Shown: positions 8,383 through 15,888, counted from the stretch's first letter. The stretch: 22,165 bases of DNA from DASQDN01 sp035630195 (GCA_035630195.1 DASQLD010000587.1:1-22165); one strand, 5' to 3'. The notes: generated from the letters alone by a model not told the origin. Program-made: numbers and translations.

Positions 8383-9740
8383 TTAGTCACTCCTGCAAGC
8401 ATCTCCAGGTAACGCATAATGGCTTCAATTCCACGATAAAAGTTCGGCAGATATAGCTTTTCGTTCGGGGAATGCAGATTGTCATCGGGCAAGCCGAATC
8501 CTGCCAGAACGCTTGGGATTCCGAGATGCTTGTCAAAAAGACCCGCAATCGGGATCGACCCTCCCGAGCGAATGTAGACGGTCTTATTGCCAAAAACTTC
8601 GGTCATAGCCTGTGCGCAAACCTGAATGAATTTGTTATTCGGGTCCGTCATGGAAGGCGCCGCCGAATGAAACGGTTTCCACTCGGCGGTGACGCCTTTC
8701 GGGCACGCGGTTGCGACTGCTGACGCCAACTGGGCAGATGCTTGGTCGGGCTGCTGATCCGCGACTAACCTCATACTGATCTTCGCAACCGCACGCGCTG
8801 GTATAACCGTCTTCGCGCCCTCGCCCGTGAATCCACCGCGAATCCCGTGCACCTCCAGTGTCGGCCGCGCCCACATGCGCTCAAGGATTCCTTTTTCCGG
8901 TTCTCCTGTAATAGCGGGAGCTTTCATTTCCTGAGCGCGGAAGTGCTCGGGATCGAAGGGAAGGCGCGCCCAAGCTTCCCTTTCGGTGGGACTCGGCGGC
9001 TGAACGCGGTCGTAGAATCCAGGGATCAGAATGTGCCCGTCGCGATCCTTCAATGCGGTGAGTATCTCAGCGATCGCCTGGATGGGGTTGGGCGCCGCGC
9101 CTCCATACACGCCTGAATGAAGATCGGCTTCGGCGCCTTGCACGTGTAACTCCCCATAGACGATTCCGCGCAATCCGACGCAAATCGTGGGCAGTTCCGG
9201 AGCGAACATCTCGGTATCGCAGATGACCGCGGCGTCTGCTTTGAGCCGCGTATCGCCACTCTGAACGAATTCTGAAATATGCTCGCCACCAGATTCTTCT
9301 TCGCCTTCGATCAGGAATCGGACGTTCACGGGCAAGCGGCCATCGCGCTGCATAAGCCGCTCGACTGCCTTGATCAGGATCAACGTCAGACCCTTGTCGT
9401 CTGCCGATCCACGCGCATAGATGTTGCTTCCGCGAACCTCAGGCTCGAAGGGCGGCGACTTCCATTCGTCCAAGGGGTCCGGCGGTTGGACGTCGTAGTG
9501 TCCATACATCAGCAGAACGGGCTTGCCGGGAGCATCAAGCCAATCGCCGTAGACGATAGGATTCGATCCCTGCCTCTCAACGAGTCCGACGTTTCGCATT
9601 CCGGCGCTTTCCAACTGCGCCACAACGAACTCGGCCGCGGCAAGCATGTCGCCCTTATGGGAAGGGTCCGTACTGATGCTGGGAATACGGAGGAAGGCTT
9701 TGAGTTCTTCGAGATACCGCTGCTGGAGCGAAGCATCCAT
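8379..9740 (-). CDS. M20-family metallodipeptidase (CNDP/PepV-like)
   Basis: A 453-residue peptidase of the M20 family, expected to bind two metal ions and cleave dipeptides or similar small amides in the cytosol. Metal and catalytic residues are visible: H81 and D83 in YGHYDVQPP, D114 in ARGSADDKG, and E148/E149 in EGEEESGG. GGSIPIAGLF and FGLPDDNLHSPNE near the C-terminus match the end of the catalytic domain. The middle third corresponds to the dimerisation (lid) domain. The substrate cannot be told from sequence. It is the first gene of the minus-strand unit, so its promoter should lie in or near the 45-bp gap shared with the divergent YyaL-like gene. Its stop overlaps the fumC start by 4 nt. 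Confidence 0.93.
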   Translation of the reverse strand: MDASLQQRYLEELKAFLRIPSISTDPSHKGDMLAAAEFVVAQLESAGMRNVGLVERQGSNPIVYGDWLDAPGKPVLLMYGHYDVQPPDPLDEWKSPPFEPEVRGSNIYARGSADDKGLTLILIKAVERLMQRDGRLPVNVRFLIEGEEESGGEHISEFVQSGDTRLKADAAVICDTEMFAPELPTICVGLRGIVYGELHVQGAEADLHSGVYGGAAPNPIQAIAEILTALKDRDGHILIPGFYDRVQPPSPTEREAWARLPFDPEHFRAQEMKAPAITGEPEKGILERMWARPTLEVHGIRGGFTGEGAKTVIPARAVAKISMRLVADQQPDQASAQLASAVATACPKGVTAEWKPFHSAAPSMTDPNNKFIQVCAQAMTEVFGNKTVYIRSGGSIPIAGLFDKHLGIPSVLAGFGLPDDNLHSPNEKLYLPNFYRGIEAIMRYLEMLAGVTK

Positions 9741-9785
9741 GTGCCTAGGGTAGCGGATGGGAGAATCGGTAGAGGAACGTCGTCA
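9741..9785. promoter_or_regulatory. Short divergent intergenic region
   Basis: Only 45 bp separate the starts of the M20 peptidase (minus) and the YyaL-like gene (plus). Both promoters must overlap here or extend into coding sequence. GAGGA at 9772-9776 serves as the ribosome site of the plus-strand gene, nine bases before its ATG. No convincing -35/-10 pair was seen. Confidence 0.4.
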
Positions 9786-11834
9786 ATGCATACCAATCGT
9801 CTTTCGCATGAGAAAAGTCCGTATCTGTTACAACACGCGCACAATCCGGTCGATTGGTACGCCTGGGGACCTGAAGCTTTCGAAAAAGCGCGTGTCGAGA
9901 ATAAGCCGATCTTCCTTTCGGTCGGCTACTCGACGTGCCATTGGTGCCACGTTATGGAGCGCGAATCTTTCGAGAACGACGGTCTCGCCGAGATCCTGAA
10001 TCGTGATTTCGTCTCGATCAAAGTCGATCGCGAGGAACGCCCGGATGTCGACCGCATCTATATGATGTTCGTGCAAGCTACCACGGGCGGTGGCGGATGG
10101 CCCATGTCCGTCTGGCTGACACCTGACCTGAAGCCCTTCTACGGTGGTACGTACTTCCCGCCCGACGACCGTTGGGGACGACCCGGATTTCGAAACCTGC
10201 TGCAACAGCTCGCCGCCGCCTGGCGCAACGATCGCGAAAAGATCATGGAGTCCGGTTCCGAAATCATCGAGGAGTTGGAAAAGCATCTCTCGGCCGGGCC
10301 GGCGTCGCATCCCGACGCTGGGATGCTCGAGTCTGCCTATATGCAGTTCCGACGCTCCTACGATTCGCGGTATGGCGGGTTCGGTAGCGCTCCGAAGTTC
10401 CCTCGCAGCGTTGCCTACAATTACCTCTTTCGCTACTTCGATCGCACGAAGAATGAAGAAGCGTCGGACATGGTTCTGTTTACGCTCCGGGAGATGGCCA
10501 AGGGCGGTATGCATGACCACCTGGGAGGAGGTTTCCACCGCTACTCCGTCGACGCGAAGTGGTTTGTGCCTCATTTCGAGAAGATGCTCTATGACCAGGG
10601 TCAGCTTGCGGTCTCCTATCTAGAAGGCTTCCAGATCTCGGGAGATTCGGGACTTGCCGATGTTGCGCGCGACATTCTGGAATACGTGCTTCGCGACATG
10701 ACCGATGCCCGCGGTGGATTCTACTCGGCTGAGGATGCGGACAGTGTCATCGATCCATTGAAAGGCGACGAGAAGGGGGAAGGCGCCTTCTATATCTGGA
10801 TCCGGGAAGAGATCGACATAATAGCCGGGGAGCCCGCCGCCGAATGGTTCTCCTATCTCTACGGTGTTGAACGAGGCGGGAACGTTCTCGAAGATCCTCA
10901 TGGCGAGTTTACGGGCCGGAATATTCTCTACCAGCGGCGAACACTCGAAGAGGCAGCACGCTTTTTTCACACAGAGGAAAGTGAGATTGCCAGTTCAATC
11001 GAAGCAACCAGCAGAAAGCTGCTTGCCTACCGAGGTGAGCGCATTCGCCCCCATCTGGATGACAAGGTACTCACGGCCTGGAATGGTTTGATGATTTCCG
11101 CCTTTGCAAAGGGCGGGTTCGTTTTGCAGAGCAGCGTCTACCTTGACGCAGCGAAGAAAGCGGCTGATTTCGTTCTTTCCGGCATGTATCTCGACGACAT
11201 CTTGCTGCGGCGCTGGCGCAACGGTGACGCGGCCATACCGGGATTTCTCGATGACTATGCATTCTTCGTCCAGGGACTGCTCGACCTTTACGAAGCATCA
11301 TTTGAGACGAAGTATCTGAAGGCCGCTGACAAGCTGACTGCGAAGATGCGCGAGTTGTTCGAGGATGTTCAGGATGGCGGCTTCTACAGCACCGCCGAAG
11401 GTGACTCGAGCCTCGTCATGCGTATAAAAGAGGACTACGACGGCGCTGAGCCTTCGGGAAATTCCATCGCGGCATCGAATCTGTTGCGACTGGCACACAT
11501 CACCGGCAATGAGCAGTACGGCCAGTCTGCGGAAAGAACACTGCGGGCTTTCGCGTCGAAGATGGCAGCACAACCGACCGCGATGCCCCAGATGCTCGTG
11601 GCACTCATGCGGCACATTTCTCCTCCACAACAGATTGTGCTCGCCGGGGATGATGTATCTGCATTCGTGGACGTTCTACGAACACGTTTCCAACCTCACC
11701 GGGCGCTGCTTCGCGCCGGCGATGTCCCGGCGACACAGGCCATGACGCCAGTAGACGGAAAGGCCGCTGCGTATGTCTGCGAAAACTTCGCCTGTCAGAT
11801 GCCTGTGACCGATCCTGACGCATTGCTAAAATGA
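9786..11834 (+). CDS. YyaL/DUF255 thioredoxin-fold protein (SPATA20-like)
   Basis: A 682-residue protein with an N-terminal thioredoxin-like DUF255 domain and a C-terminal (alpha/alpha)6 glycosidase-like domain, the architecture of YyaL and SPATA20. The N-terminus NRLSHEKSPYLLQHAHNPVDW is the family hallmark. The CxxC pair is C51 and C54 in YSTCHWCHVM. TGGGGWPMSVWLTPD and GGTYFPP follow, as usual. The C-terminus ends CENFACQMPVTDP, also typical. The frame stays open 169 codons upstream, but that stretch lies antisense to the M20 gene and lacks family similarity, so ATG 9786 with GAGGA upstream is the proper start. Biochemical function is not established for the family; a redox role is suspected. 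tpx starts 7 nt after its stop. Confidence 0.93.
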   Translation: MHTNRLSHEKSPYLLQHAHNPVDWYAWGPEAFEKARVENKPIFLSVGYSTCHWCHVMERESFENDGLAEILNRDFVSIKVDREERPDVDRIYMMFVQATTGGGGWPMSVWLTPDLKPFYGGTYFPPDDRWGRPGFRNLLQQLAAAWRNDREKIMESGSEIIEELEKHLSAGPASHPDAGMLESAYMQFRRSYDSRYGGFGSAPKFPRSVAYNYLFRYFDRTKNEEASDMVLFTLREMAKGGMHDHLGGGFHRYSVDAKWFVPHFEKMLYDQGQLAVSYLEGFQISGDSGLADVARDILEYVLRDMTDARGGFYSAEDADSVIDPLKGDEKGEGAFYIWIREEIDIIAGEPAAEWFSYLYGVERGGNVLEDPHGEFTGRNILYQRRTLEEAARFFHTEESEIASSIEATSRKLLAYRGERIRPHLDDKVLTAWNGLMISAFAKGGFVLQSSVYLDAAKKAADFVLSGMYLDDILLRRWRNGDAAIPGFLDDYAFFVQGLLDLYEASFETKYLKAADKLTAKMRELFEDVQDGGFYSTAEGDSSLVMRIKEDYDGAEPSGNSIAASNLLRLAHITGNEQYGQSAERTLRAFASKMAAQPTAMPQMLVALMRHISPPQQIVLAGDDVSAFVDVLRTRFQPHRALLRAGDVPATQAMTPVDGKAAAYVCENFACQMPVTDPDALLK

Positions 11835-11841
11835 ACGCCAA

Positions 11842-12354
11842 ATGGAAAGACAAGGCGCAACAACATTCAAAGGCAACCCGATGACGCTAGTGGGGCCTGA
11901 ACTCAAGGTTGGCGATAAGGCTCCGGAGTTTGAAGTGGTGGATGGATCACTTCAGCCTGTATCGCTTGCCAGCACGGGTGGAGAAGTACGGATTTTTAGC
12001 GTACTGCCGTCGCTCGATACTCCCGTCTGCGACATCCAGACGAAGCGATTCAACACAGAAGCCGCCCAGCTCCCTGCTGTGAAGATTTTCACAATCAGTA
12101 TGGATCTGCCGTTCGCGCAGAAACGCTATTGTGATGCTTTCGCCGTCGATAACGTGAAGATGCTGTCCGATCATAAAACCGGTTCCTTCGGGTCGGCGTA
12201 CGGCACGCTGATCAAAGAATGGCGCGTCGAAAGCCGAGCCATCTTTGTCGTCGACAAGAACAACACGATTCAACACGCGGAATACGTCAAAGAAGTTGCC
12301 GACCATCCGAACTATGAGGCTGCGTTGACTAAGGCGCGCGAACTCGCCGGCTAA
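11842..12354 (+). CDS. tpx: Thiol peroxidase (atypical 2-Cys peroxiredoxin)
   Basis: A 170-residue peroxiredoxin that reduces hydrogen peroxide and alkyl hydroperoxides, usually recycled by thioredoxin. The peroxidatic cysteine is C63 in PSLDTPVCDIQTKRF. The resolving cysteine is C97 in DLPFAQKRYC, exactly as in the Tpx subgroup. ATG 11842 gives the N-terminus TTFKGNPMTLVG, aligning with the family's usual FxGNPVT start. The internal ATG at 11881 would remove this and is less likely. No strong ribosome site is visible, which with the 7-nt gap suggests coupling to the upstream YyaL-like gene. Pairing a thioredoxin-fold protein with Tpx suggests a shared redox role, but this is inference. Confidence 0.95.
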   Translation: MERQGATTFKGNPMTLVGPELKVGDKAPEFEVVDGSLQPVSLASTGGEVRIFSVLPSLDTPVCDIQTKRFNTEAAQLPAVKIFTISMDLPFAQKRYCDAFAVDNVKMLSDHKTGSFGSAYGTLIKEWRVESRAIFVVDKNNTIQHAEYVKEVADHPNYEAALTKARELAG

Positions 12355-12366
12355 GCCCTGCTTATC

Positions 12367-12394
12367 TGGGGGTCGTCGTTGGCGGCGGCCCCCA
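12367..12394. terminator. GC-rich hairpin between convergent tpx and KHGL-type gene
   Basis: TGGGGG pairs with CCCCCA, and the stem continues inward through a T-G wobble and CGTCG/CGGCG to a TTGG loop, giving about 12 pairs. It lies 13 bp after the tpx stop and 3 bp after the stop of the minus-strand gene, so it may end transcription from both sides. No clear T-run follows on either strand. Confidence 0.6.
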
Positions 12395-12396
12395 AC

Positions 12397-12978
12397 TTAC
12401 GTGGCCATGACGAGGTCGTTGTGTCGAGCGGACTGGTTTGGGAGGGGCATTGCCATTACAGCGTCGATCCGGCGCTCCAGATATTTGCTGTCGGGTTCGT
12501 TTTGTAATTCGTCTTCTTCGTCCATTCTGCGGTCTTCCTGAATGAGTTGAAGTTCTTTCCAGGCCTTCTCAAAGGCTCGGCGGAGCTGGGCGGCGTGGCG
12601 GACGAGCATACGATAAGACTTCGATTCGGCGACTTCGGCATAGGCCATATCGAGGGCATCGGGCGTGCCGGCTTCTTCGTGCTGTTTGATGGCTTTCTTA
12701 AAGAGCGCGGCTTCCATGGATTCTATGCGCCGGAGACGCCAACGGGCAGCGGCCATTTCCTGGACGAGTTCGCTTTCGAGATCGTCGGCCGGCTTGAAGC
12801 GGTTGATGAGCGAGGCTTCGAGCTTGTCGTAGGCTTCCTGCGATTCATGCAGAAGAACGACCCGGCTACTCGTTAGGCCGTGCTTCATGCTGTTCTGCGA
12901 GGATATGGCCTTTCCTTCGGCGGTGATGGGTCCGTTGGACTTGGCTCCGTTGATTCGTGCGGTGGCGGCTTGCGACAT
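12397..12978 (-). CDS. Hypothetical protein of the NGP-EGK-KHGL type
   Basis: A 193-residue soluble, highly charged protein. Residues 9-35 carry INGAKSNGPITAEGK followed by SSQNSMKHGL, a motif seen at the N-terminus of many small hypothetical proteins in Acidobacteriota and Planctomycetota, often in multiple copies per genome. The remainder is predicted mostly helical (residues ~45-165), with repeated acidic and basic runs and possible coiled coil. There is no signal peptide, membrane segment or recognised catalytic motif. The short basic N-terminal motif could bind nucleic acid, but this is a guess. AGGAG six bases upstream supports ATG 12978. It borders the AT-rich accessory stretch. Function unknown. 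Confidence 0.85.
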   Translation of the reverse strand: MSQAATARINGAKSNGPITAEGKAISSQNSMKHGLTSSRVVLLHESQEAYDKLEASLINRFKPADDLESELVQEMAAARWRLRRIESMEAALFKKAIKQHEEAGTPDALDMAYAEVAESKSYRMLVRHAAQLRRAFEKAWKELQLIQEDRRMDEEDELQNEPDSKYLERRIDAVMAMPLPNQSARHNDLVMAT

Positions 12979-13003
12979 GCGTGTCTCCTAATTTCATCGT
13001 GGC

Positions 13004-13390
13004 ATGCGACTTTTTGGTTTTCGGCGAATTTGGGGAGTTTTTGTTGCAAATGCAGGGAGAAATAAGTTTTTGACTTGCGAACTGGATCCTGAAACTTGCC
13101 TCATACTCGATTTATGGCAAGCGACCGAAGACATTCCAAGAAGCGATCTTGTACTTCTCCGATCCGATGAATTGCCGCACGTACCCCATGCCGCGACGTG
13201 GACCGATGGATTGAGTGCGCCTTTGTTCTTGTATTCCGCTTCGCGCTCAAGGATGACCGATTTTGGAACGGAAAGTAGTTTTTTTGACTCCAGCATCGAA
13301 CCGGTTGAAAGCCTCCGCGCCTTCGATCATTTCTGTGCGAGGCTTCATAAATCTGACGATCTCACAAATAGGTCATTCGTGGGTTCATGA
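13004..13390 (+). CDS. Possible hypothetical ORF at the edge of the toxin-like module
   Basis: A 128-codon frame with no convincing ribosome site. Residues 26-75 (for example CELDPETCLILDLWQ and RSDELPHVPHAATW) look like real protein and are faintly like small immunity proteins of polymorphic toxin loci, but I cannot name a family. The frame overlaps the following toxin-like frame for 128 bp and crosses a run of seven T (about 13277-13283), where slippage or an indel would switch frames. It may therefore be a separate gene or a frame-shifted upstream part of the same locus. The region is visibly AT-richer than the flanking operons, suggesting acquisition. Confidence 0.35.
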   Translation: MRLFGFRRIWGVFVANAGRNKFLTCELDPETCLILDLWQATEDIPRSDLVLLRSDELPHVPHAATWTDGLSAPLFLYSASRSRMTDFGTESSFFDSSIEPVESLRAFDHFCARLHKSDDLTNRSFVGS

Positions 13391-13769
13391 TATATTTGGG
13401 CGTCTTGTGGCGCTCACAAAGGGGTTCCGGGGAGGAAGGCAACTAATCGAGCATTACGGGAAGCACGCTATCGAACTCGCGATTGCAACGGTAATGCAAT
13501 ACGAGCAGCGGGCGGACGCGTTTCTTGGCAGCACAAAGAAGCCTCATGTTCTTGAATGCAAGCGAACGGGAGGCGATACTGTCAGATTTGATCCTTTGAC
13601 AGACGAGTACGGTGTTCTGGCCTCTAACGGGATCATCCGCACTTATTTCAAGGCTATACCGTGTTGCTCGATTGACGTTAAAATTAGACAGGCGATAAAG
13701 GATGCTGGTTGTTGTCATGCCTATGCAAACAACATTGACTATTTCAACTTCGAATGCTCAAGGTATTGA
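13263..13769 (+). CDS. Orphan polymorphic-toxin-like C-terminal module
   Basis: The frame is 168 codons from a weak TTG; the recognisable part is roughly residues 44-168. It contains GGRQLIEHYGKHAIE, then QYEQRADAFLG, then HVLECKRTGGDTVRFDP, TDEYGVLASNGIIRTYFK and finally NNIDYFNFEC. This order (HxxKH, ADAFL, RFDPxTDEFGV, IRTYFK, TNLDYFN) matches a module at the C-termini of RHS/YD-repeat and similar secreted toxins, which I believe belongs to the BECR-type nuclease group. Here it lacks a delivery domain, and an insertion with two CC pairs replaces the short loop after TYFK. It may be an orphan cassette or a pseudogene. The 3' end overlaps the zinc-ribbon gene by 68 bp, as in toxin-immunity pairs. 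Confidence 0.55.
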   Translation: MERKVVFLTPASNRLKASAPSIISVRGFINLTISQIGHSWVHDIFGRLVALTKGFRGGRQLIEHYGKHAIELAIATVMQYEQRADAFLGSTKKPHVLECKRTGGDTVRFDPLTDEYGVLASNGIIRTYFKAIPCCSIDVKIRQAIKDAGCCHAYANNIDYFNFECSRY

Positions 13770-14121
13770 CATAAGCACTTGTCCTGTTTGCGGGTACGAT
13801 TTGGAAGAGCCAATCCAGCCATACGATATTTGTTCTTCGTGCGGGACTGAATTTGGTGTTAGCGATGTGAACTCGACAATAGCCAAGCTCAGGGAAGCTT
13901 GGTTGGAAACTGGACCGCGATGGTGGAGTCCTGTAACGCCGTCTCCAGTAGGATGGGACCCACATCGACAACTCCAAAGACTCATTGGCGTGGTGCGCCC
14001 TAAGGAGTCGGAGACAGTCAGCCGCCCTTTTGAACGAATATGGGTTACGCACGTATTGGCCACGGCAGGCTCGCACTGGGTTGATGGCGTACTTCCATTA
14101 ATCGAAATAAATGCAGCTTGA
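13702..14121 (+). CDS. Zinc-ribbon protein, possible immunity partner
   Basis: A 139-codon ORF. It carries a four-cysteine zinc ribbon, CPVCGYDLEEP followed by YDICSSCGTEFGVSD. After it come LREAWLETGPRWWS and PVGWDPHRQLQRL, which match a common small family (CPVCGYP, ICPSCGxEFG, REKWIxxGxPWFS, PPGWDPxxQL) related to cysteine-rich CPCC proteins. Such proteins occur as putative immunity genes next to toxin modules, and here the gene overlaps the toxin-like frame. The C-terminal half extends beyond the usual family length. The start is uncertain: ATG 13702, 13717 and 13723 are all in frame before the ribbon, with only AAAGGA (13697-13702) as a possible ribosome site. A hairpin follows the stop. 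Confidence 0.72.
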   Translation: MLVVVMPMQTTLTISTSNAQGIDISTCPVCGYDLEEPIQPYDICSSCGTEFGVSDVNSTIAKLREAWLETGPRWWSPVTPSPVGWDPHRQLQRLIGVVRPKESETVSRPFERIWVTHVLATAGSHWVDGVLPLIEINAA

Positions 14122-14123
14122 TG

Positions 14124-14151
14124 ATAAGCACCAATCTGGATCGGTGCTTAT
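14124..14151. terminator. Hairpin between convergent zinc-ribbon and DUF6941-like genes
   Basis: ATAAGCACC pairs perfectly with GGTGCTTAT across a 10-nt loop. The arm at 14143-14151 includes the TAA stop of the minus-strand gene (14148-14150), and the other arm begins 3 bp after the zinc-ribbon stop. It is likely a bidirectional terminator, although the flanking T-runs are weak. Confidence 0.6.
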
Positions 14152-14633
14152 GAATGATCAGTTCGTATGTGCTTAATTAGCAGCGGAACTCGCGTTGCCA
14201 ACTCATCATCGACGAAAACGTCAAACCAATAAAGTCCTTCAACCTTGAAGTCGAGTGTCACTCGAACAGATAGTATTGCTCCGAAGACACCACCCTGGGT
14301 TGACTGCGCAGGAAACGAAGCTGGCGCTACCTCTTGGTCGTCGGGACGGATCGTAGTTACAACAACATCGAATGTTTGGGCCGTTTCACTCCTAAATTGG
14401 ACTACCAAGTCAACTGCAAGAGTTGGAAGGACAATGATGGTATTGGCCGGAACTGGTGGTATTTCAATGGTGTGAAGGTCCACTATACGAAAGGCTGTTA
14501 GCACATTCGTGCTATTCGTGGATTGTTCGCGAATAGCGTACTGGCAGACGAAAGCATTTGTGTAGATGCGCCTAGCTACCGCAGGATGTGAAGGCTGTGG
14601 TGTAGGCTTATTCTTCTCATTCTTCTTTGCCAC
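14148..14633 (-). CDS. DUF6941-like hypothetical protein
   Basis: A 161-residue soluble protein starting at GTG 14633, with GAGG six bases upstream. The N-terminus is a lysine-rich, probably disordered tail (AKKNEKNK). The body is predicted all-beta. The closing segment VEGLYWFDVFVDDELATRVPLLIK and the earlier LTAFRIVDLHTIEIPPVPA resemble the DUF6941 family (sandwich-like proteins ending in G-Y-F-V-DGE-PL), for which no function is known. It has no signal peptide or cysteine motif. It converges on the zinc-ribbon gene, sharing the hairpin at 14124-14151, and sits within the AT-richer accessory stretch, so it may have arrived with the toxin-like module. Family assignment is moderate; existence as a gene is likely. 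Confidence 0.7.
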   Translation of the reverse strand: MAKKNEKNKPTPQPSHPAVARRIYTNAFVCQYAIREQSTNSTNVLTAFRIVDLHTIEIPPVPANTIIVLPTLAVDLVVQFRSETAQTFDVVVTTIRPDDQEVAPASFPAQSTQGGVFGAILSVRVTLDFKVEGLYWFDVFVDDELATRVPLLIKHIRTDHS

Positions 14634-14816
14634 GGGTAACCTCGTGGCAGTCTATCACGCATGACACAATTCAACTTACAGGACGGTCGTCTTCGGTGGA
14701 TTCAGCAATTGGTTTGCTGCTTTTATCAGCATGTCGACAACTTACGGCACCGCATCAGTTGGTCAGTTTGCGATCGCGTTGCTCCAACTCTAGGGCCTGT
14801 TGATGAGTCAAGGGGA

Positions 14817-14846
14817 TTGATTAGCTAAGTATATTGCCGATAAAAA
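14817..14846 (+). promoter_or_regulatory. Candidate promoter upstream of the AraC regulator
   Basis: TTGATT at 14817-14822 is followed after 16-18 bp by the AT-rich GATAAAAA around 14839-14846. It is the best-looking promoter-like pair in the 287-bp gap between the DUF6941-like gene and the AraC gene. The rest of that gap shows no ORF or repeat I can support. The -10 match is weak. Confidence 0.25.
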
Positions 14847-14920
14847 TCGTCGAGACCCGAACCGCTCACCGTGAGGAACGTGCGATGCACGGATAAGCTA
14901 TTGGTTGAGCGTCACCAGAT

Positions 14921-15829
14921 GTGGCGCTGAGGACTTGTTTGAGGCCACAATCATCCCTCCAGTTGTATAACCCACGGAACGGGGACTTGTCTCTGAAAGT
15001 TGAGGCCTTCGAGGCCCAGGGCGGCGCCGCGGTTTCCCAGCATACAAATTACTTCAGCGTGTTCTGGGTGCAGGAAGGCGCGGGCATGTTCTGTGCGGAA
15101 TCGGGCCAGTACCCGTTCTCTGCGAATTCATTGTTGTTCCTCGCTCCCTATCAATCGTTTCAGTTCACCTGTGAGTTGGGGGTGCGTGGGCTGTGTCTTC
15201 AGTTTCACGCGAACTTCCTTTGCATCGAGACGTATCACCATGAGGTCGGTTGTAACGGGGTCCTGTTCAACGACACCTATGGCGTGCCCTGTGTGAATCT
15301 GGAGGATTGCCACGCCCGGGACGCCGGCCTGCTGCTGGACGAGATACGGCGCGAACTGCAGGATGGCGGCCTTGCACATTCGGAAGTGCTGCTGTCGTAC
15401 CTGAAGATCTTTCTTGTCCGAGCAACGCGACTTAAGCTCCAGCAGCAGGAAGTGGAGTGCGTTCCTCACAGCCAGACGCCGGAAGCGTTGACGAATCTGA
15501 AGCTCCTGATCGAAGAGCATTTTCGAACGCATCATGCGCCTGCCGACTACGCCGCGATCCTTCACATGGCCCCAAAGTCCCTGGCCCGAGTCGTCAAAAT
15601 GCATCTGAATAAAACGCTGACCGAGTTGATACGCGAGCGCATCCTGAGACAGGCGAAATGGGAACTGCTGCATACACGAAAGCCGGTCAAAGAGATTGCC
15701 GCAGAACTCGGCTTCGAGGACATCTTCTATTTCAGCCGGCTCTTCAAAAGCGCTACCGGGTGCTCGCCGACGTTCTTTCGGGAATTCGAAACTGCCATTC
15801 GCGGCGGTAGAAATTTGTCCATACCGTAG
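14921..15829 (+). CDS. AraC-family transcriptional regulator
   Basis: A 302-residue regulator with an N-terminal cupin-type sensing domain (about residues 15-170, including YFSVFWVQEGAGMF) and a C-terminal AraC double helix-turn-helix (about 200-290). The second helix-turn-helix is clear in VKEIAAELGFEDIFYFSRLFK followed by TGCSPTFFRE, the family signature. The first contains YAAILHMAPKSLARVVK. The GTG at 14921 is the assigned start but lacks a clear ribosome site, so the N-terminus may be off by several codons. Several cysteines lie in the sensing domain, which would allow redox sensing but do not prove it. It lies 59 bp upstream of the DUF417 gene in the same direction, so DUF417 is its likely target or operon partner. 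Confidence 0.9.
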   Translation: MALRTCLRPQSSLQLYNPRNGDLSLKVEAFEAQGGAAVSQHTNYFSVFWVQEGAGMFCAESGQYPFSANSLLFLAPYQSFQFTCELGVRGLCLQFHANFLCIETYHHEVGCNGVLFNDTYGVPCVNLEDCHARDAGLLLDEIRRELQDGGLAHSEVLLSYLKIFLVRATRLKLQQQEVECVPHSQTPEALTNLKLLIEEHFRTHHAPADYAAILHMAPKSLARVVKMHLNKTLTELIRERILRQAKWELLHTRKPVKEIAAELGFEDIFYFSRLFKSATGCSPTFFREFETAIRGGRNLSIP

Positions 15830-15861
15830 CAACTTCTGTCCATTCCTTTCGCCGCCGATCT

Positions 15862-15882
15862 TCTCTAGATTGGGATTAGAGA
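15862..15882. promoter_or_regulatory. Inverted repeat TCTCTA-N9-TAGAGA before the DUF417 gene
   Basis: Perfect 6-bp arms are separated by nine bases, ending six bases before the DUF417 ATG. This could be an operator in the 59-bp gap, or an RNA hairpin covering the ribosome site, because the right arm AGAGA is the only purine-rich stretch near the start. Arms this short can occur by chance. Confidence 0.4.
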
Positions 15883-15888
15883 CCGATC

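Noticed and set aside
9279..9785. 169-codon N-terminal extension of the YyaL-like frame
   Set aside because: It lies antisense to the M20 peptidase gene and shows no family similarity. ATG 9786 has a ribosome site and the canonical N-terminus.
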